Source: Chara braunii (lineage: Eukaryota; Streptophyta; Charophyceae; Charales; Characeae). From it: DNA of 36,581 bases. Location: positions 93,749 to 130,329 of the forward strand of contig BFEA01000382.1 of NCBI GenBank assembly GCA_003427395.1, read 5' to 3'. How positions within the stretch are numbered: the first letter of the stretch is position 1; each line of letters opens with the position of its first letter. The translations under genes and the position numbers were made by a program. Positions 8,871-18,149 of this stretch are shown piece by piece. Under the pieces are notes generated by a model. It did no database searches, had not been told where the DNA came from, and was given only the letters and a program-made list of their open reading frames with translations.

Positions 8871-11358
8871 AGGCACCAGACCAGGGTCTTAGCTCAGGTC
8901 ATTTTTGGCCTATTTCAAGACAACCTTTGTTTGAGCTTCAACCCCAGGGTCTGGCACGTTTTGGCATTGGCCAGAGCAGCCTCCTGGATGGGCCAGCACT
9001 ATGTAAGACTGGCCCGCCCTGCAGGCTGCAGGTAGTTGGGAGGTAGTTCGTAGGTACTTCCCAGGCACTTCACGTGCAGGCAGGAGGCAGTCAGTAGTCT
9101 TCAGGATTTGGCAGCAGCACTCTGGAGGAGCGCTGCAGGAGTAGTGGTAGCGTTAGCAGTAGTCTTCAGCGCTGGGCGCTAGTAGCGTTAGTTGTAGTCT
9201 TCAGCGCTGGGCGCCATAGCTAGAGTAGTACTAGAGAGAGAGAGATTCGGCGGAGGCCAGGGATACTTACCTGCAGCGCCGTTGCTCCAGCTTCGTCTTC
9301 GAGGTACCTGCAGCACAGCACCATCTTCACAGGTTAGTACCTGGCATACAAGAGAGAGAGAGGGTTCTTCTTCTTCCTCTTCTCAGTCCACCATCTCCTT
9401 CTTACCCTCTCGCTATCTGACTTCACTGCATCAGCAGACTAAGAGAGAGAGAGAGAGAGCTTGGTGACATTTGGATCCAGACTCGACATTGGACTTCAGA
9501 CATCTTGAAGAGGGATTATTTGGGACTCGTAACGAGACTTGGTGTTGACGACTTTCCCATCTCCCCCTTCCTCTTCGTCTGATCCCCTCCTCTTCGTCTG
9601 TGTATGTCTGGACCTGGCGCTTCTTCCCTGTGTATAGCGCTAGGCTCCCTTCTCACCTTGTGATGAGCATGATGTATGTTTGGTCTGCGTTGAAACATTG
9701 ATTGGACTAGTCATTAGTATTCTAGCACTCTGCTTCGCTATCTTATACTACGTGATAGAGGTCAGTCTCGGTCAGGTCAGGTCTTGTATCTAAGTCTTCC
9801 CTGTGCTATAAAGCACCATTTTGTATGTATCGGAATGCACATTGCTTGTTGAGATTCTACTTGCACTGCATTGTCCATTCAGTCCTTTTCATCACATTGC
9901 GGATCCTCGGTTTGTATGTACATCGCCCAACTGGGCATGTAACATGCATGGTGTTGACCTTGGGACAGAAGGGTGGCGACATAGCTGCTTTGGGTTGTCC
10001 TTTCGACAGGAGGGTAGAGCCCTCAGTGCTCCGTCATAGCCTCGGCGTGTATGTAGAGGAAGAGGAAGGGTGGCCATGGCTATGGTGGACCTCATGTTGT
10101 GCCTGCAGTAGAAGTGGGATTCGGACATTGATTCTGGTTCAACCATTCAACATTATTGTTGTTATTTCTTGTTTGAATTAGAGGGGAGAAGACAAGGAGG
10201 ACGAGATTGGTTGGCGAAGAAGAAGAGCCTTGTCATTAGTCTATGCTGGAGTACATCATCTTCTTCTTCTTTCATACTTCTTCTTCTTCTTTCCTTCTCT
10301 CTCCTCTCAAGTTCATTCATTTCTTTTTGCAATTGGACGGCATTGTACTTTCTGATGAATGTACACTTCGAAATTGGCCAGGATCGTAACACAGACCAAA
10401 TTTCCTGCCCGCTACTTCTACTCTCTGCCTAGACCTACGACGGACTCCAAAGGAAACAACCCGGTACTCATCTGCATCTAGATGGAAATAGGGGGAAAAG
10501 GGGACCTAGACCTATGACAAGGCAAAAGGAAAAGGTCGAATGGCCTAAGGCTACCAAACAGAGGCTACTAGTGACAGACTCCGGGATCAAGTCCCATAGG
10601 GCACAACACTGACAAACAAAACACAAGAGTTACAGGTCACGGGATCAAGTCCCGCAAGGCTCCAAACAAGAAAACAAACTACAAAGCCAAACACTTAGTG
10701 TACAGCCCCACTGGAAAACTGCGATTTATTGCAATTTCATAGGTTCACACTGAATCATAATACCATGTTTGAGGTCAGTTTGACGGGAAGCAGGTGCTAG
10801 GTTAATCTCGCCTTCCTTGGCATGTAATCCAGGGATGGCATTGGCCATTTGGCTATTTGGCCATGGAAATTGGAGGTTTACAGGGAGTGAAAATTTTCCC
10901 TCACTTTTCAATGTTTTCATCATTTCTTGGGTTTTGTCAACAGCTAAGGGAAAGGGGGAGGGTTAGTCCCTCTAACGTTATTGAATCAATGCGGCCTCAC
11001 ACTCGTCGGTTTATTGAACCTCATTCAAACTTCGAAGTTATATACCTATGTAGTATGTACCATTTATTCACTGCATTCAGCCACATTGCTGCGCAAGGCA
11101 GGTGTGTGCTGGTCACATTTGTTTACGGTTTTCCAATTTTTTTTCCTGGCTAAGTGTTAAGTATCGTGTGTCACAGCAGGCCTCGGAAACCTCCTTGAGG
11201 AATGTCGAACTCGCTCCCTTACAATCCTCAACCGAAACCATGAACGACGGCATGTGATCTTGCTTATTTTTTAACCTACAGCCCAGCTTTTCTCAACCGG
11301 TTAGGCCGACAGGCATGTGCTTTTTTTTTGGCTTTTTTGTTGTGTGCTTCTGTTGCTA
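8871..11358. other. Gene-free stretch with microsatellites and a TATA-like box
   Basis: No reading frame here shows a recognisable domain. GA runs occur around 9232-9245, 9350-9361 and 9441-9459, and a CTT-rich tract at 10258-10312. A TATAAA at 9807-9812 lies in ordinary sequence context, with no gene behind it that I can identify. The phrase GGGATCAAGTCCC occurs twice (near 10582 and 10645). The segment may contain decayed transposon sequence but no diagnostic ends were found. Confidence 0.4.
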
Positions 11359-11458
11359 GGTGGATGCTTTTCCTGGCAATCTGAATGCTGTGTTTGAGAC
11401 TTTGAGTAGCAGTGTGTTGTGTTCATGGCCGCCTGTCTGATGCTGCGTATGTCCGCAC

Positions 11459-11716
11459 TTGTATCTGTTGATGGTATCTCAGGTGGAGGGCCTTCCTCCG
11501 GGCATATTTCTTGACATGGCAGCAGCTGGCGGAGATCCGCGAATGTTGGCAGCAGCTCTTCGGTTCTTCTTGGAGCTTGGGCCAAACTTCGAAGCAAGTT
11601 CGGACTTCGCTATCTACTCCAAGCTTTTGCATGAGCAAACTAGTCCCTCCCGGCGAATCCTATCTTCAACTGCCCCCTTGAGAAGCCCCCTTTTTCCCAG
11701 TTCAGTGACAGCCTAA
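11459..11716 (+). CDS. Possible exon of an unrecognised gene
   Basis: An open frame of about 85 codons contains LPPGIFLDMAAAGGDPRML, then AALRFFLELGPNF and IYSKLLHEQ, a balanced composition that looks like a real helical protein rather than chance. It begins with a non-ATG codon. Two polypyrimidine-AG contexts lie upstream: one ends at TTGCTAG (about 11358), and a CTCAG lies just before GTGGAGGGCC (about 11476). The coding part may therefore start at a splice acceptor near 11476. Its 3' end (RRILSSTAPLRSPLF) is less protein-like, so a donor site could lie earlier. I do not recognise the family. No partner exon is evident, so it may be an isolated gene fragment captured by a repeat. Confidence 0.35.
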   Translation: MYLLMVSQVEGLPPGIFLDMAAAGGDPRMLAAALRFFLELGPNFEASSDFAIYSKLLHEQTSPSRRILSSTAPLRSPLFPSSVTA

Positions 11717-11987
11717 GCGCACCCCCTTTCTCTCTCCTGTCACCTCCCATCACTGAAGAGAAAATAAGTTGAAAGCCGATGACTGCCATAGTCAGGAGAA
11801 CATAAAGATCCAAAGGTGTTGTTAGTTTCCTAAAAACTTAGTAAAAAGTAGTAAAAACATCAGTGTAGTACTGTCTGTAGAGTCTGCAGGCTTCAAAAAG
11901 CTAGCATGCTATTTTTTTGGGCTGCTGTTAAACCCCCCAGAGCATGGCCCCAGCCAAGTTGAGAGTCGGATGGAGGCTCTCCTAAAA
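11717..11987. other. Non-coding stretch after possible exon
   Basis: A/T-richer sequence without a coding frame. It could be an intron or 3' flank of the possible exon. No polyadenylation signal was convincing. Confidence 0.3.
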
Positions 11988-12049
11988 TTTCGGAGGCTCA
12001 CGTCACCTGCCGTCGATAAAAATAAATCGACGGCAGGCGACCTCCGAAA
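11988..12049. repeat. Composite hairpin (two nested perfect stems)
   Basis: The outer stem is TTTCGGAGG (11988-11996) with CCTCCGAAA (12041-12049). The inner stem is CCTGCCGTCGAT (12006-12017) with ATCGACGGCAGG (12026-12037) around an A-rich 8-base loop. In total 21 paired bases lie in 62 bp. It could be the inner part of a small inverted-repeat element or a structured RNA. Confidence 0.8.
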
Positions 12050-12753
12050 GGGGCCCGCGGCCGATGGCTGGCAGTACTGGTGGTTTGAGGGGGGATGGTT
12101 ATCCTAGAGCATACAGCATTCTTGGTTTGGTGAAATCCATCCCTTTCTATTCTTGTCCTAGGGGCAAGATCACCATTCTTCTTGAGAACTTGTTCAATCA
12201 TCAATGTGATAAATTGTTGTTGTTACTTTGCGGGCTGTCGAGTCAGAGCGAATGCGTAGGTAGGTAGGCTGAATTGCCAAATAGAAAGATTCATTCATTC
12301 AGTTGGTACAAGGTTTGATTTGGAGAAGGGCATATGGGACTACTTGTACGCATATCACCCAGCAGAAGTAGAGAAAGCAGCACATGTTACCGCAACAAGT
12401 TGGGAGCTGCTGTCTGCTGGGATGGCGCGTAGATCTTATATCCAGCCGCCAAACGGGGCATGTGTTTGCACACAGCAATATCTGGAATCAGGGCTTCCTG
12501 TGAAGGCAGTGGATGAAGGTCGAGTAGCCCAACAAGTATGGATCTGCAAACAGGGAGGGAGTATAAATTTGCACAGTAGGGAAATATAAGCCTTGTTGCT
12601 TCACAAATGGTTATTACCTCGATCTCTGCTCTGTTCGTCCACACTCCTTGTGTGTCGGTTGCCAGTAAGCATTTCGTTGTCTGCTTAGCAAAGGCTGTAG
12701 TTGGCTTTTGTGTTAGATGTCGGTGGGCAGCATGTGCACCTGTAGACTGCTTT

Positions 12754-12755
<2 letters not shown>
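12050..12755. other. No gene seen
   Basis: Short frames on both strands (for example a plus-strand frame at 12320-12589) lack motifs. Nothing here supports a gene call. Confidence 0.3.
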
Positions 12756-12795
<40 letters not shown>

Positions 12796-13182
12796 TGTGA
12801 CCCTGCGCATGTGTATCTGTGGGTGTGGTTGTGTGGCTGTATCTGTGGGTGTGGTTGTATCTGTGTCCCTTTGTGTGTGTGTGGCACAGTGTGTACATCT
12901 GCATGGCTATGCATACCTGCGCGTGTGTTTGTGTGAACGTGCCTGTGCATGTGCATGTGCATGTGTGTGTGTGTGTGTGTGTGTGTGTGCCTGTGCATGT
13001 GTACGTGAGTGTGGGCGTGTGTGCGGGCATGTGTACAGCAGTGTGTACAGCAGTGTGTACATATGCATGGGTATACATGCCTGTGCATGTGTGTGTGTGT
13101 GTGAACGTGTGTGTGCCTGTGCATGTGTGCTTGTGCATGTGTGCTTGTGCTTGTGCTTGTGCTTGTGCATGTGTGCGTGTGC

Positions 13183-13232
<50 letters not shown>

Positions 13233-13321
13233 GGGTCTGTGTGTGTGCAGGTGTGCATGTGCGTGTTTGATGTGCGTGTGTGTGGGTGATGGTGCGTGCG
13301 CACATGCATCCTTGTGTGTGT
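12756..13321. repeat. TG-rich microsatellite / minisatellite tract
   Basis: About 560 bp is dominated by TG dinucleotides with interspersed TGTGCATGTG and TGTGCTTG variants. The purest runs are about 12762-12794 and 13188-13227. Long alternating purine-pyrimidine tracts can adopt left-handed DNA. All frames here translate to Cys-Val or Thr-His repeats and are not coding. Confidence 0.95.
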
Positions 13322-13696
13322 CACAGGGGATGGACGGAGACGGAAGGGGGAAGGAGAGGGAAGTGAAGGGCACGCATGAGGATGTACTAGTCTATGCGTT
13401 AACAATGACTAGGAAATCATGGCGAAGGTAGTCTGCGTGCTGTACTGGGTAGCGCTGGTCGCGTCCACAGGAGTCTCATCATCATTCATTTTCTTGATCT
13501 CAAAATAAAATTACCCCCAGCCCTTTGGTGCATGGGTGAGTTATTGGTTCTAGCAGGGAATTCTTTCTGTCACGTCAGTCGTTAAGCTGGGTCTGAATAA
13601 GAGCATATCGTGCTTTCTACCGCATGTGAATATGAGTTCCCAGAGATGCTATTGTTATTGATGAAAGTGTTGGGAGGTGTTTTGCTCTCTTGGCTT

Positions 13697-13724
13697 AGAA
13701 TAATCCACTTTGCTGGATTATTCT
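13697..13724. repeat. 11-bp inverted repeat upstream of U6 copy
   Basis: AGAATAATCCA (13697-13707) pairs perfectly with TGGATTATTCT (13714-13724) around a 6-base loop. It lies 19 bp before the target-site duplication of the U6 insertion. It is not a Pol III upstream element. Confidence 0.75.
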
Positions 13725-13742
13725 TTGCCGAGGACATTTAAC

Positions 13743-13758
13743 AATCTACACTGGTGTG
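13743..13758 (+). repeat. Target-site duplication, left copy (U6 retrocopy)
   Basis: AATCTACACTGGTGTG is repeated as AATCTACAGCGGTGTG at 13889-13904, 14 of 16 identical. The two copies flank exactly the U6 body plus A-rich tail, as expected for target-primed (LINE-type) retroposition. Confidence 0.8.
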
Positions 13759-13860
13759 CCTTTCGGGACATCCATGAAAATTGGAACGATACACAGAAGG
13801 AAGATTAGCATGGCCACTGCGCAAGGATGACACACATGAATCAAGAAATGGTCCGAATTA
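13756..13860 (+). ncRNA. U6: U6 spliceosomal snRNA retropseudogene
   Basis: The sequence follows plant U6 snRNA from its 5' stem-loop (GTGCCTTTCGGGACATCC) through AAAATTGGAACGATAC, AGATTAGCATGGCC, CTGCGCAAGGATGACAC and GAAATGGTCC. U6 is the catalytic RNA of the spliceosome. This copy is probably dead. The invariant ACAGAGA box is altered (ACAGAAGGA), the internal stem-loop has a C-to-A change, and two conserved CG dinucleotides near the 3' end are CA. It ends in AATTATTT with no T4 terminator. Upstream there is neither a plant USE (RTCCCACATCG) nor a TATA at the required spacing. An A-rich tail (13864-13888) and flanking duplications mark it as a retroposed copy. Confidence 0.88.
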
Positions 13861-13888
13861 TTTAAAAAAACTTTAAAAAACAGAAAAA

Positions 13889-13904
13889 AATCTACAGCGG
13901 TGTG
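13889..13904 (+). repeat. Target-site duplication, right copy (U6 retrocopy)
   Basis: AATCTACAGCGGTGTG is the partner of 13743-13758. Removing the U6 copy and one duplication joins sequence that reads TIYSGVG then a stop then SLLQ, which aligns with the GW-containing start of the downstream repeat domain. Confidence 0.8.
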
Positions 13905-14363
13905 GGGTGAAGCCTCCTGCAACTTCTGCAAGGGAGGCTTCTAAGGGATGCTGAGGCAACGGCTCGACGGGCGGGCGAGAGGTTTGCGAACAAAGGCTGG
14001 GATGTGGTCAGTAGTAGAGTCGTGATGGGAGGGTGGAATGAATTTAGGCCCCCCTGCCAACGAATTAAGACCTGGGTACCCGGGTTCGTAGCAGAGTGGT
14101 TTGGGGGTTTTGACCATGTCGAGGAAGTAGCCAGCACTATGGGGCGGGTGCACGTGAATTGCGTTTGGCTAACGGAAGAGTTCTATAAAACATCTCTGAA
14201 ATATGGGCCGTTCCATGGCGATAGAGCCTGTGAGGTCCTCATTATTTTGGACATCGAAAGGAATGACCGGATGGAAGTGGCCCCGGAAACCTGGGAGGCT
14301 ATAGTTCGCCGCGAGGTAGTCGCCACACCCTGCTATGTAGATGATGTGTTTAAGCTGTTCTAG
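13890..14363 (+). pseudogene. Tandem-repeat domain protein, copy 1 (interrupted by U6 insertion)
   Basis: This is the first of three related, unrecognised domains. From 13911 the frame reads LLRDAEATARRAGERF, then VVMGGWNEFRPP, WVPGFVAEWFGGF, FYKTSLKYGPFHGD, EVLIILDIE, IVRREVVATPCYVDDV and KLF, ending at TAG 14361-14363. The landmarks shared with copies 2 and 3 are a W-x-E-F or F-E-L block, a P-x-F-x-hydrophobic helix start, (Y/F)Y-x7-G-(P/S)-F-x-G, a hydrophobic E-(V/L)-L helix, REI/REV, and Y-(V/L)-x2-hydrophobic before a terminal L-(F/Y). An in-frame TGA at 13908-13910 stands where copies 2 and 3 have Trp (GW). The U6 retrocopy splits the domain just upstream. No ATG start is available. 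Function unknown; a structural or nucleic-acid-binding role cannot be distinguished. Confidence 0.55.
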
Positions 14364-14503
14364 GTATTGTGGTTTGACTAAGAGCAGAAAAGGCTGTGGG
14401 GCCAGGCAAGTATGGGGGAATTGCTAAGACGAGGGAATGAAATGTCTGGCCACTGTAGGGTTCGGTGCGAATTGTGGGCTAGGAGACCAAGGACGAGCGC
14501 GCG

Positions 14504-15276
14504 ATGGCACGAAGGAGGACGTTTCTTGAATATTGCCCCCTAGGCATTGAGCCACCTAGGGAAGTAGAGGGAGGGATAGAAGTTAGTTTGCCGGCCGTGA
14601 GCGAATGATGGCACCCGGTGGCGGATTGGGTCGGGGTTGAGCTTATGGAAAATATGGTTTACCTGGTAACGAGGGTCGAGTGGTGTGCGGATGAGCATGG
14701 GAGTGGAACCCGGACCCGCGGGGGCATGTGCGTGCAGACGGACGATTGTATGTGTCCGAGGATGGGTGGCGCGAGTTCGGGGTTCTGTTGGCATCAGGGG
14801 AAGATCCATTGAGTATGTTCGAAGGGGCATGGCAGTTAGTATGGGAGGCGGGATTTGAGTTCGCAGATCCGGGAATTGACGATGTAACGGCAGACCTCAG
14901 GGTAGCTAGGGTCGGAAGTTTTGAATTGCCTAGCGAAAACATTCGGATGAGGCTGTCGCCCTTTCTGCTGGAAAGGCTAGGCGGACTGAAGCTTGTCAGA
15001 CGGGCAGTTGCCGACCTCGCTAGTTTGACATACGAAGGCACGGTGGTACACCGAGAATACTATCGGGCCTTTCTAAAAATAGGGCCGTTCAGCGGAGAAC
15101 AGAAGTATGAGGTGCTGCGAATCTTGCACGTCGTGTTTACCACTAGATCAAGGGCTCCAGTTGTAGGCAGTGAGGTTCTGTGGGGCGTCGTTCAACGGGA
15201 AATAAGTCGGGGGGTGACGTACGTAAACGACCTACATCGATTGTATGAGCCGATGGAGGTAGGAACAGGCCGATAG
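14504..15276 (+). pseudogene. Tandem-repeat domain protein, copy 2
   Basis: A possible start ATG at 14504 opens MARRRTFLEYCPLGIEPP, followed by a premature TGA near 14600. Then comes WHPVADWVGVELMENMVYL, a frameshift around 14722, and an open frame 14728-15276. The latter has RLYVSEDGWREFGVLL, MFEGAWQLVWEAG, MRLSPFLLERLGGL, YYRAFLKIGPFSGEQ, YEVLRILHVV, VVQREISRGVTYVNDL and HRLYE. It aligns end to end with copy 3. The terminating TAG at 15274-15276 is followed in the same frame by copy 3, so copies 2 and 3 may once have been one protein. No known family is recognised. It lies upstream of element B gag on the same strand, which suggests an accessory ORF of that element. Confidence 0.55.
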
Positions 15277-15957
15277 AAGAGCCAAGGAAGGGGATGGAGA
15301 GCTGTAACCTTAGGAAGGGACCAGGCGTTCATGATGGTGGAATGTTTGTGGGATGGTATGAGGATTAATAGGGGACCCGGGGATGATCTATACACGGATC
15401 TTAGGGTGACGGGGACCGTATACCTACCGAAGCTTGGATGGTACATGCTAGGAACGGAGTTGGCACTTGGGCGTGGGCTGTTACCAATCTTCCAGAGGGC
15501 TACTAGGATTTTGAACCGAGTTGGCCAGGAAGTGCGGGGAAGGAGGAATGTGGGATTGAGAACCCGGGTGGAGGTAGGAGGTTGGCAGGAGTTTAAGGCC
15601 CCAATGACAGGGTTGAGATGCCGAGTGCCTCGCTTCATGGTAGACCTAGTATTCAACAGTCTCCCAAGGGCAAAAGATCTGGTGGACTCGACCCTGGTCT
15701 GGATCCACCACTTCCGGCCGCAGACAACGGGCATGTTCTATGATGTGTTAGTTAGACATGGGTCGTTTTGGGGGAATCAGGCCTGGGAATTGCTTGAACT
15801 CATTGAAATCTTGATATTCGGATTGCCCCGCTTATCGTTTGGGGAATACGAGCCAATAATCATCAGGGAAATAGAGATGGGAGAAAATTACCTTGCTGGG
15901 GTGGCCGACTTGTTCGAGGAACCGGACGAACAGGGCAGGCCTGAGGGACTAGCATGA
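15277..15957 (+). pseudogene. Tandem-repeat domain protein, copy 3
   Basis: This frame is open from just after the copy 2 stop to TGA 15955-15957; the first ATG codons are at 15331 and 15334. It reads AFMMVECLWDGMRINRG, TVYLPKLGWYMLGTEL, LLPIFQRATRILNRVG, EVGGWQEFKAPMTGLRCRV, FMVDLVFNSLPRAKDL, FYDVLVRHGSFWGNQ, WELLELIEI, IIIREIEMGENYLAGV and DLFEEPDEQ. It is the best preserved copy and the one to use for family searches. No transmembrane segment or signal peptide is visible, and the protein is mixed alpha with many Arg and Leu. It could be a capsid-related or host-derived domain; I cannot assign it. Confidence 0.6.
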
Positions 15958-17171
15958 GAAAAGGCGCCGGAGGAAGATGGGAAAAATAAAGGATGGGTAA
16001 TATGATGAGAGGGTAGCCATCGGCAAAGGGGGGGGCACTGGTTGGAGTTCCGCCCTACCTGACGATGAGGCAGGAAGGAACTAGGAAGACCACCGGCACC
16101 AGGAACGCCGGGGCATTTGGGTGTCAGAAAGCCGAAAGGGCTATCCTCAAGGGGAAAGCCACTGGGCTCAGACACCGCCCCGAGAGCTGAGGCAGAGCAA
16201 CGACAAAATGCCAGAATTCGGTAGCAAGTCCCCCGACGGAGAAAAATCTAAATGATGTCCTGTGAAAGAAAAGTCAGGAGTGTCGTCCCGACTTATGAGA
16301 GACGGAAAAAGGCATGGAAACAACCGGGTTTTAGGACTGGAATTAGGGAAGCCATGAACAACCGACCATTTTCGCAAAAAAAAAATTCTATGTGCAGGCT
16401 AGGTAAAGAAATGGCGTCGCAAAAACAGGGCGACAACCAGTAGAGCAGAGGGAGTCAGGGTATGAATAGGGACGAGGAACAGAACGAGGGGTCGGATTAG
16501 GAATCAGCAAAGCCAGAAGGGACCAGAGAAGAAGGGAAGGGCCTCTCCACAGGGGAAATTTCAGAAAAAGTTGGGGGTAACAAAAGAGGACTGCAGGAGA
16601 ATAGGAAAGGAAGGGACGACGAAAAGGGGAGTCCTCGGAACTCCGGAGGAACCACGCCCAAGAAAACGAAAGTCTCAGATACACGCCGCAAATTGGAAGA
16701 AATAGAAAGGCGGACCGCAAAATACAAGGCAAGACTGATTTAACAAATGATGGCTGGGAGTGAGAGGATCCCCAGGGGGAAGGGTCGCGAGAGGGACGCA
16801 AGACCAGTCAGGGCGAAGCCAGGTACGGAGCAAAAGATAACAGCCATAAGGGAGCACCCAGAAAGAAGGGGAAGGAAAAGGGGGAGTCCCCGGCTATAGA
16901 GGCAGAAAAGGCCACGACCCCGCCGCCTATCGATAGCGGCGCTAGTCGTCTGCCCGCCACATCCAAAGCAACAAAGGGATGCGATGGACTCTGAAGTCTT
17001 AGAGAGAGGGTGTTAGGCTGGTTTGATCCGGAGGTAACACTGAAAACCGGGGAAAAGCACAAGAAAGGCAGGGAAGGAGAGGGGAATAGTGCAGTTGGTG
17101 AGGCGGGTAGCTCTGAAGGGGGACTTAAAAGGATAGTAGCCACCCTCACCCTGGCGCTGAATAAGAATTAG
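15958..17171 (+). pseudogene. Degenerate basic coding region upstream of gag (element B)
   Basis: No single frame stays open, but coherent Lys/Arg-rich pieces appear in alternating plus-strand frames. Examples are MPEFGSKSPDGEKS (from about 16208), RKKAWKQPGFRTG (about 16300), EEPRPRKRKS (about 16646) and RRKLEEIERRTAKYKARL (about 16687, coiled-coil-like). Stops interrupt every few dozen codons. The most likely reading is the decayed N-terminal, basic and coiled-coil part of element B gag, or a separate leader ORF. The minus-strand frames here (Phe/Ser/Pro-rich) are antisense artefacts. Confidence 0.4.
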
Positions 17172-18149
17172 GGGTGTCTCGCAGACGCAAAGAAGAAACT
17201 CACTTTCGATGGGGGAAACATCACGGAATTCCGGATAGATTATGAGAACCTGGCAGCCTTACTGAAATGAACCGAGGTAGAAAAGATGGACCACCTAGGG
17301 CAGCACGTATCATTGAGCTTAGAAAGGGACATTATGGCTATCGTCTCCTCTAGTGGATCCTGGAAGGAAACCCGGAATGAGATGATGAGAAAGTACATGA
17401 AGGCGGAGAAAATGGCGACAGAGGCTGAATTGGCGGCAGTCCAAAGAAAAAACTATGCTACTTACAATGACTTTCTGAAGGCCTTCACTCTAGTGGCACT
17501 GCGAATACCTGGGGTAACGGATCGAATAATGAGTAAGTACTTCCTTAAGCAGTTCTCCGAGTTCGAAAAAAATAAGATTCTGTCAGCTTACCAGCAGACT
17601 AGCAAGTTCAAGTACATTAGGGATGTAGACTTCAGCACGGTAACAGACCTCGTAGAAAAGACAGTGGTGACCGATACGCTAGCCCTGCTTAAGGAGGGAG
17701 AGGTTATAGACCTGACCGAGAAGACGGGGGATAAGGTCAAGAAGGGAATAGAGAGCCTACATGAAAGGGTGCACGGGGTCGACAGCAAGATGGACAGAAT
17801 GGAAAATGTGTTATTAGTAATGCAGGCACAGGTGTCTCGACCCGCCCTCCCGCCCCAAGAGGCCGTAGTTCCGGCAGCCGTAGCTAATCAGGGATTTGCC
17901 AGGAGGGATCTGGCCAACGAACGATGCAGGTACTGCACAATGATTGGACACTTCGTGAGGGCTTCCCCAAGGCTCAATCACGATATTGAGCGGCAGAGGT
18001 GCAGCAGGTCCCTCAAAGGCGAGATTCTCGGACCTCAGGGGGAGCATGTAAATTGGAACTCGCCAGGGGGAATGCGGCAAGCCGTCATCCTCTTGAATAA
18101 CTTAAAGATAGCTGTCGTAGAAGCGGAGCCGGTAGCCGAGATCGTCTAG
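17172..18149 (+). pseudogene. Gag of element B with damaged zinc knuckle
   Basis: Homology-like sequence starts upstream of the ATG at 17286: KKKLTFDGGNITEFRIDYE precedes a TGA at 17268-17270 that interrupts a conserved helix. From 17286 a 287-codon frame gives the capsid region (DHLGQHVSLSLERDIM, WKETRNEMMRKYMKAEK, TYNDFLKAFTLVALRIPGV). A short VIDLT motif (residues 140-144) in acidic-basic surroundings follows. The zinc knuckle reads C-RY-C-TMIG-H-FVRA-S (residues 214-227): the fourth Cys is Ser, so zinc binding should fail. The frame ends at TAG 18147 followed by TAA 18153, yet pol continues in the same frame, so a gag-pol fusion is likely ancestral. Confidence 0.82.

Noticed and set aside
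9807-9812. TATAAA as promoter of a gene near 9.8 kb
   Set aside because: No coding sequence or transcript-like structure follows, so it stays a mention only.
10570-10660. tRNA-like GGGATCAAGTCCC motifs
   Set aside because: No cloverleaf, anticodon arm or acceptor stem can be assembled around them.
12387-13405. Long minus-strand ORFs rich in His and Thr, and plus-strand Cys/Val ORFs
   Set aside because: They are translations of the TG microsatellite; the composition is fully explained by the dinucleotide repeat.
13756-13860. Functional U6 gene
   Set aside because: Altered ACAGAGA box, no Pol III terminator, no USE or TATA, and flanking target-site duplications.
16388-17149. Minus-strand ORFs with signal-peptide-like hydrophobic stretches
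   Set aside because: They are antisense to the basic, Lys/Arg-rich decayed gag region; CTT/TTC-rich complement gives Phe/Leu/Ser.
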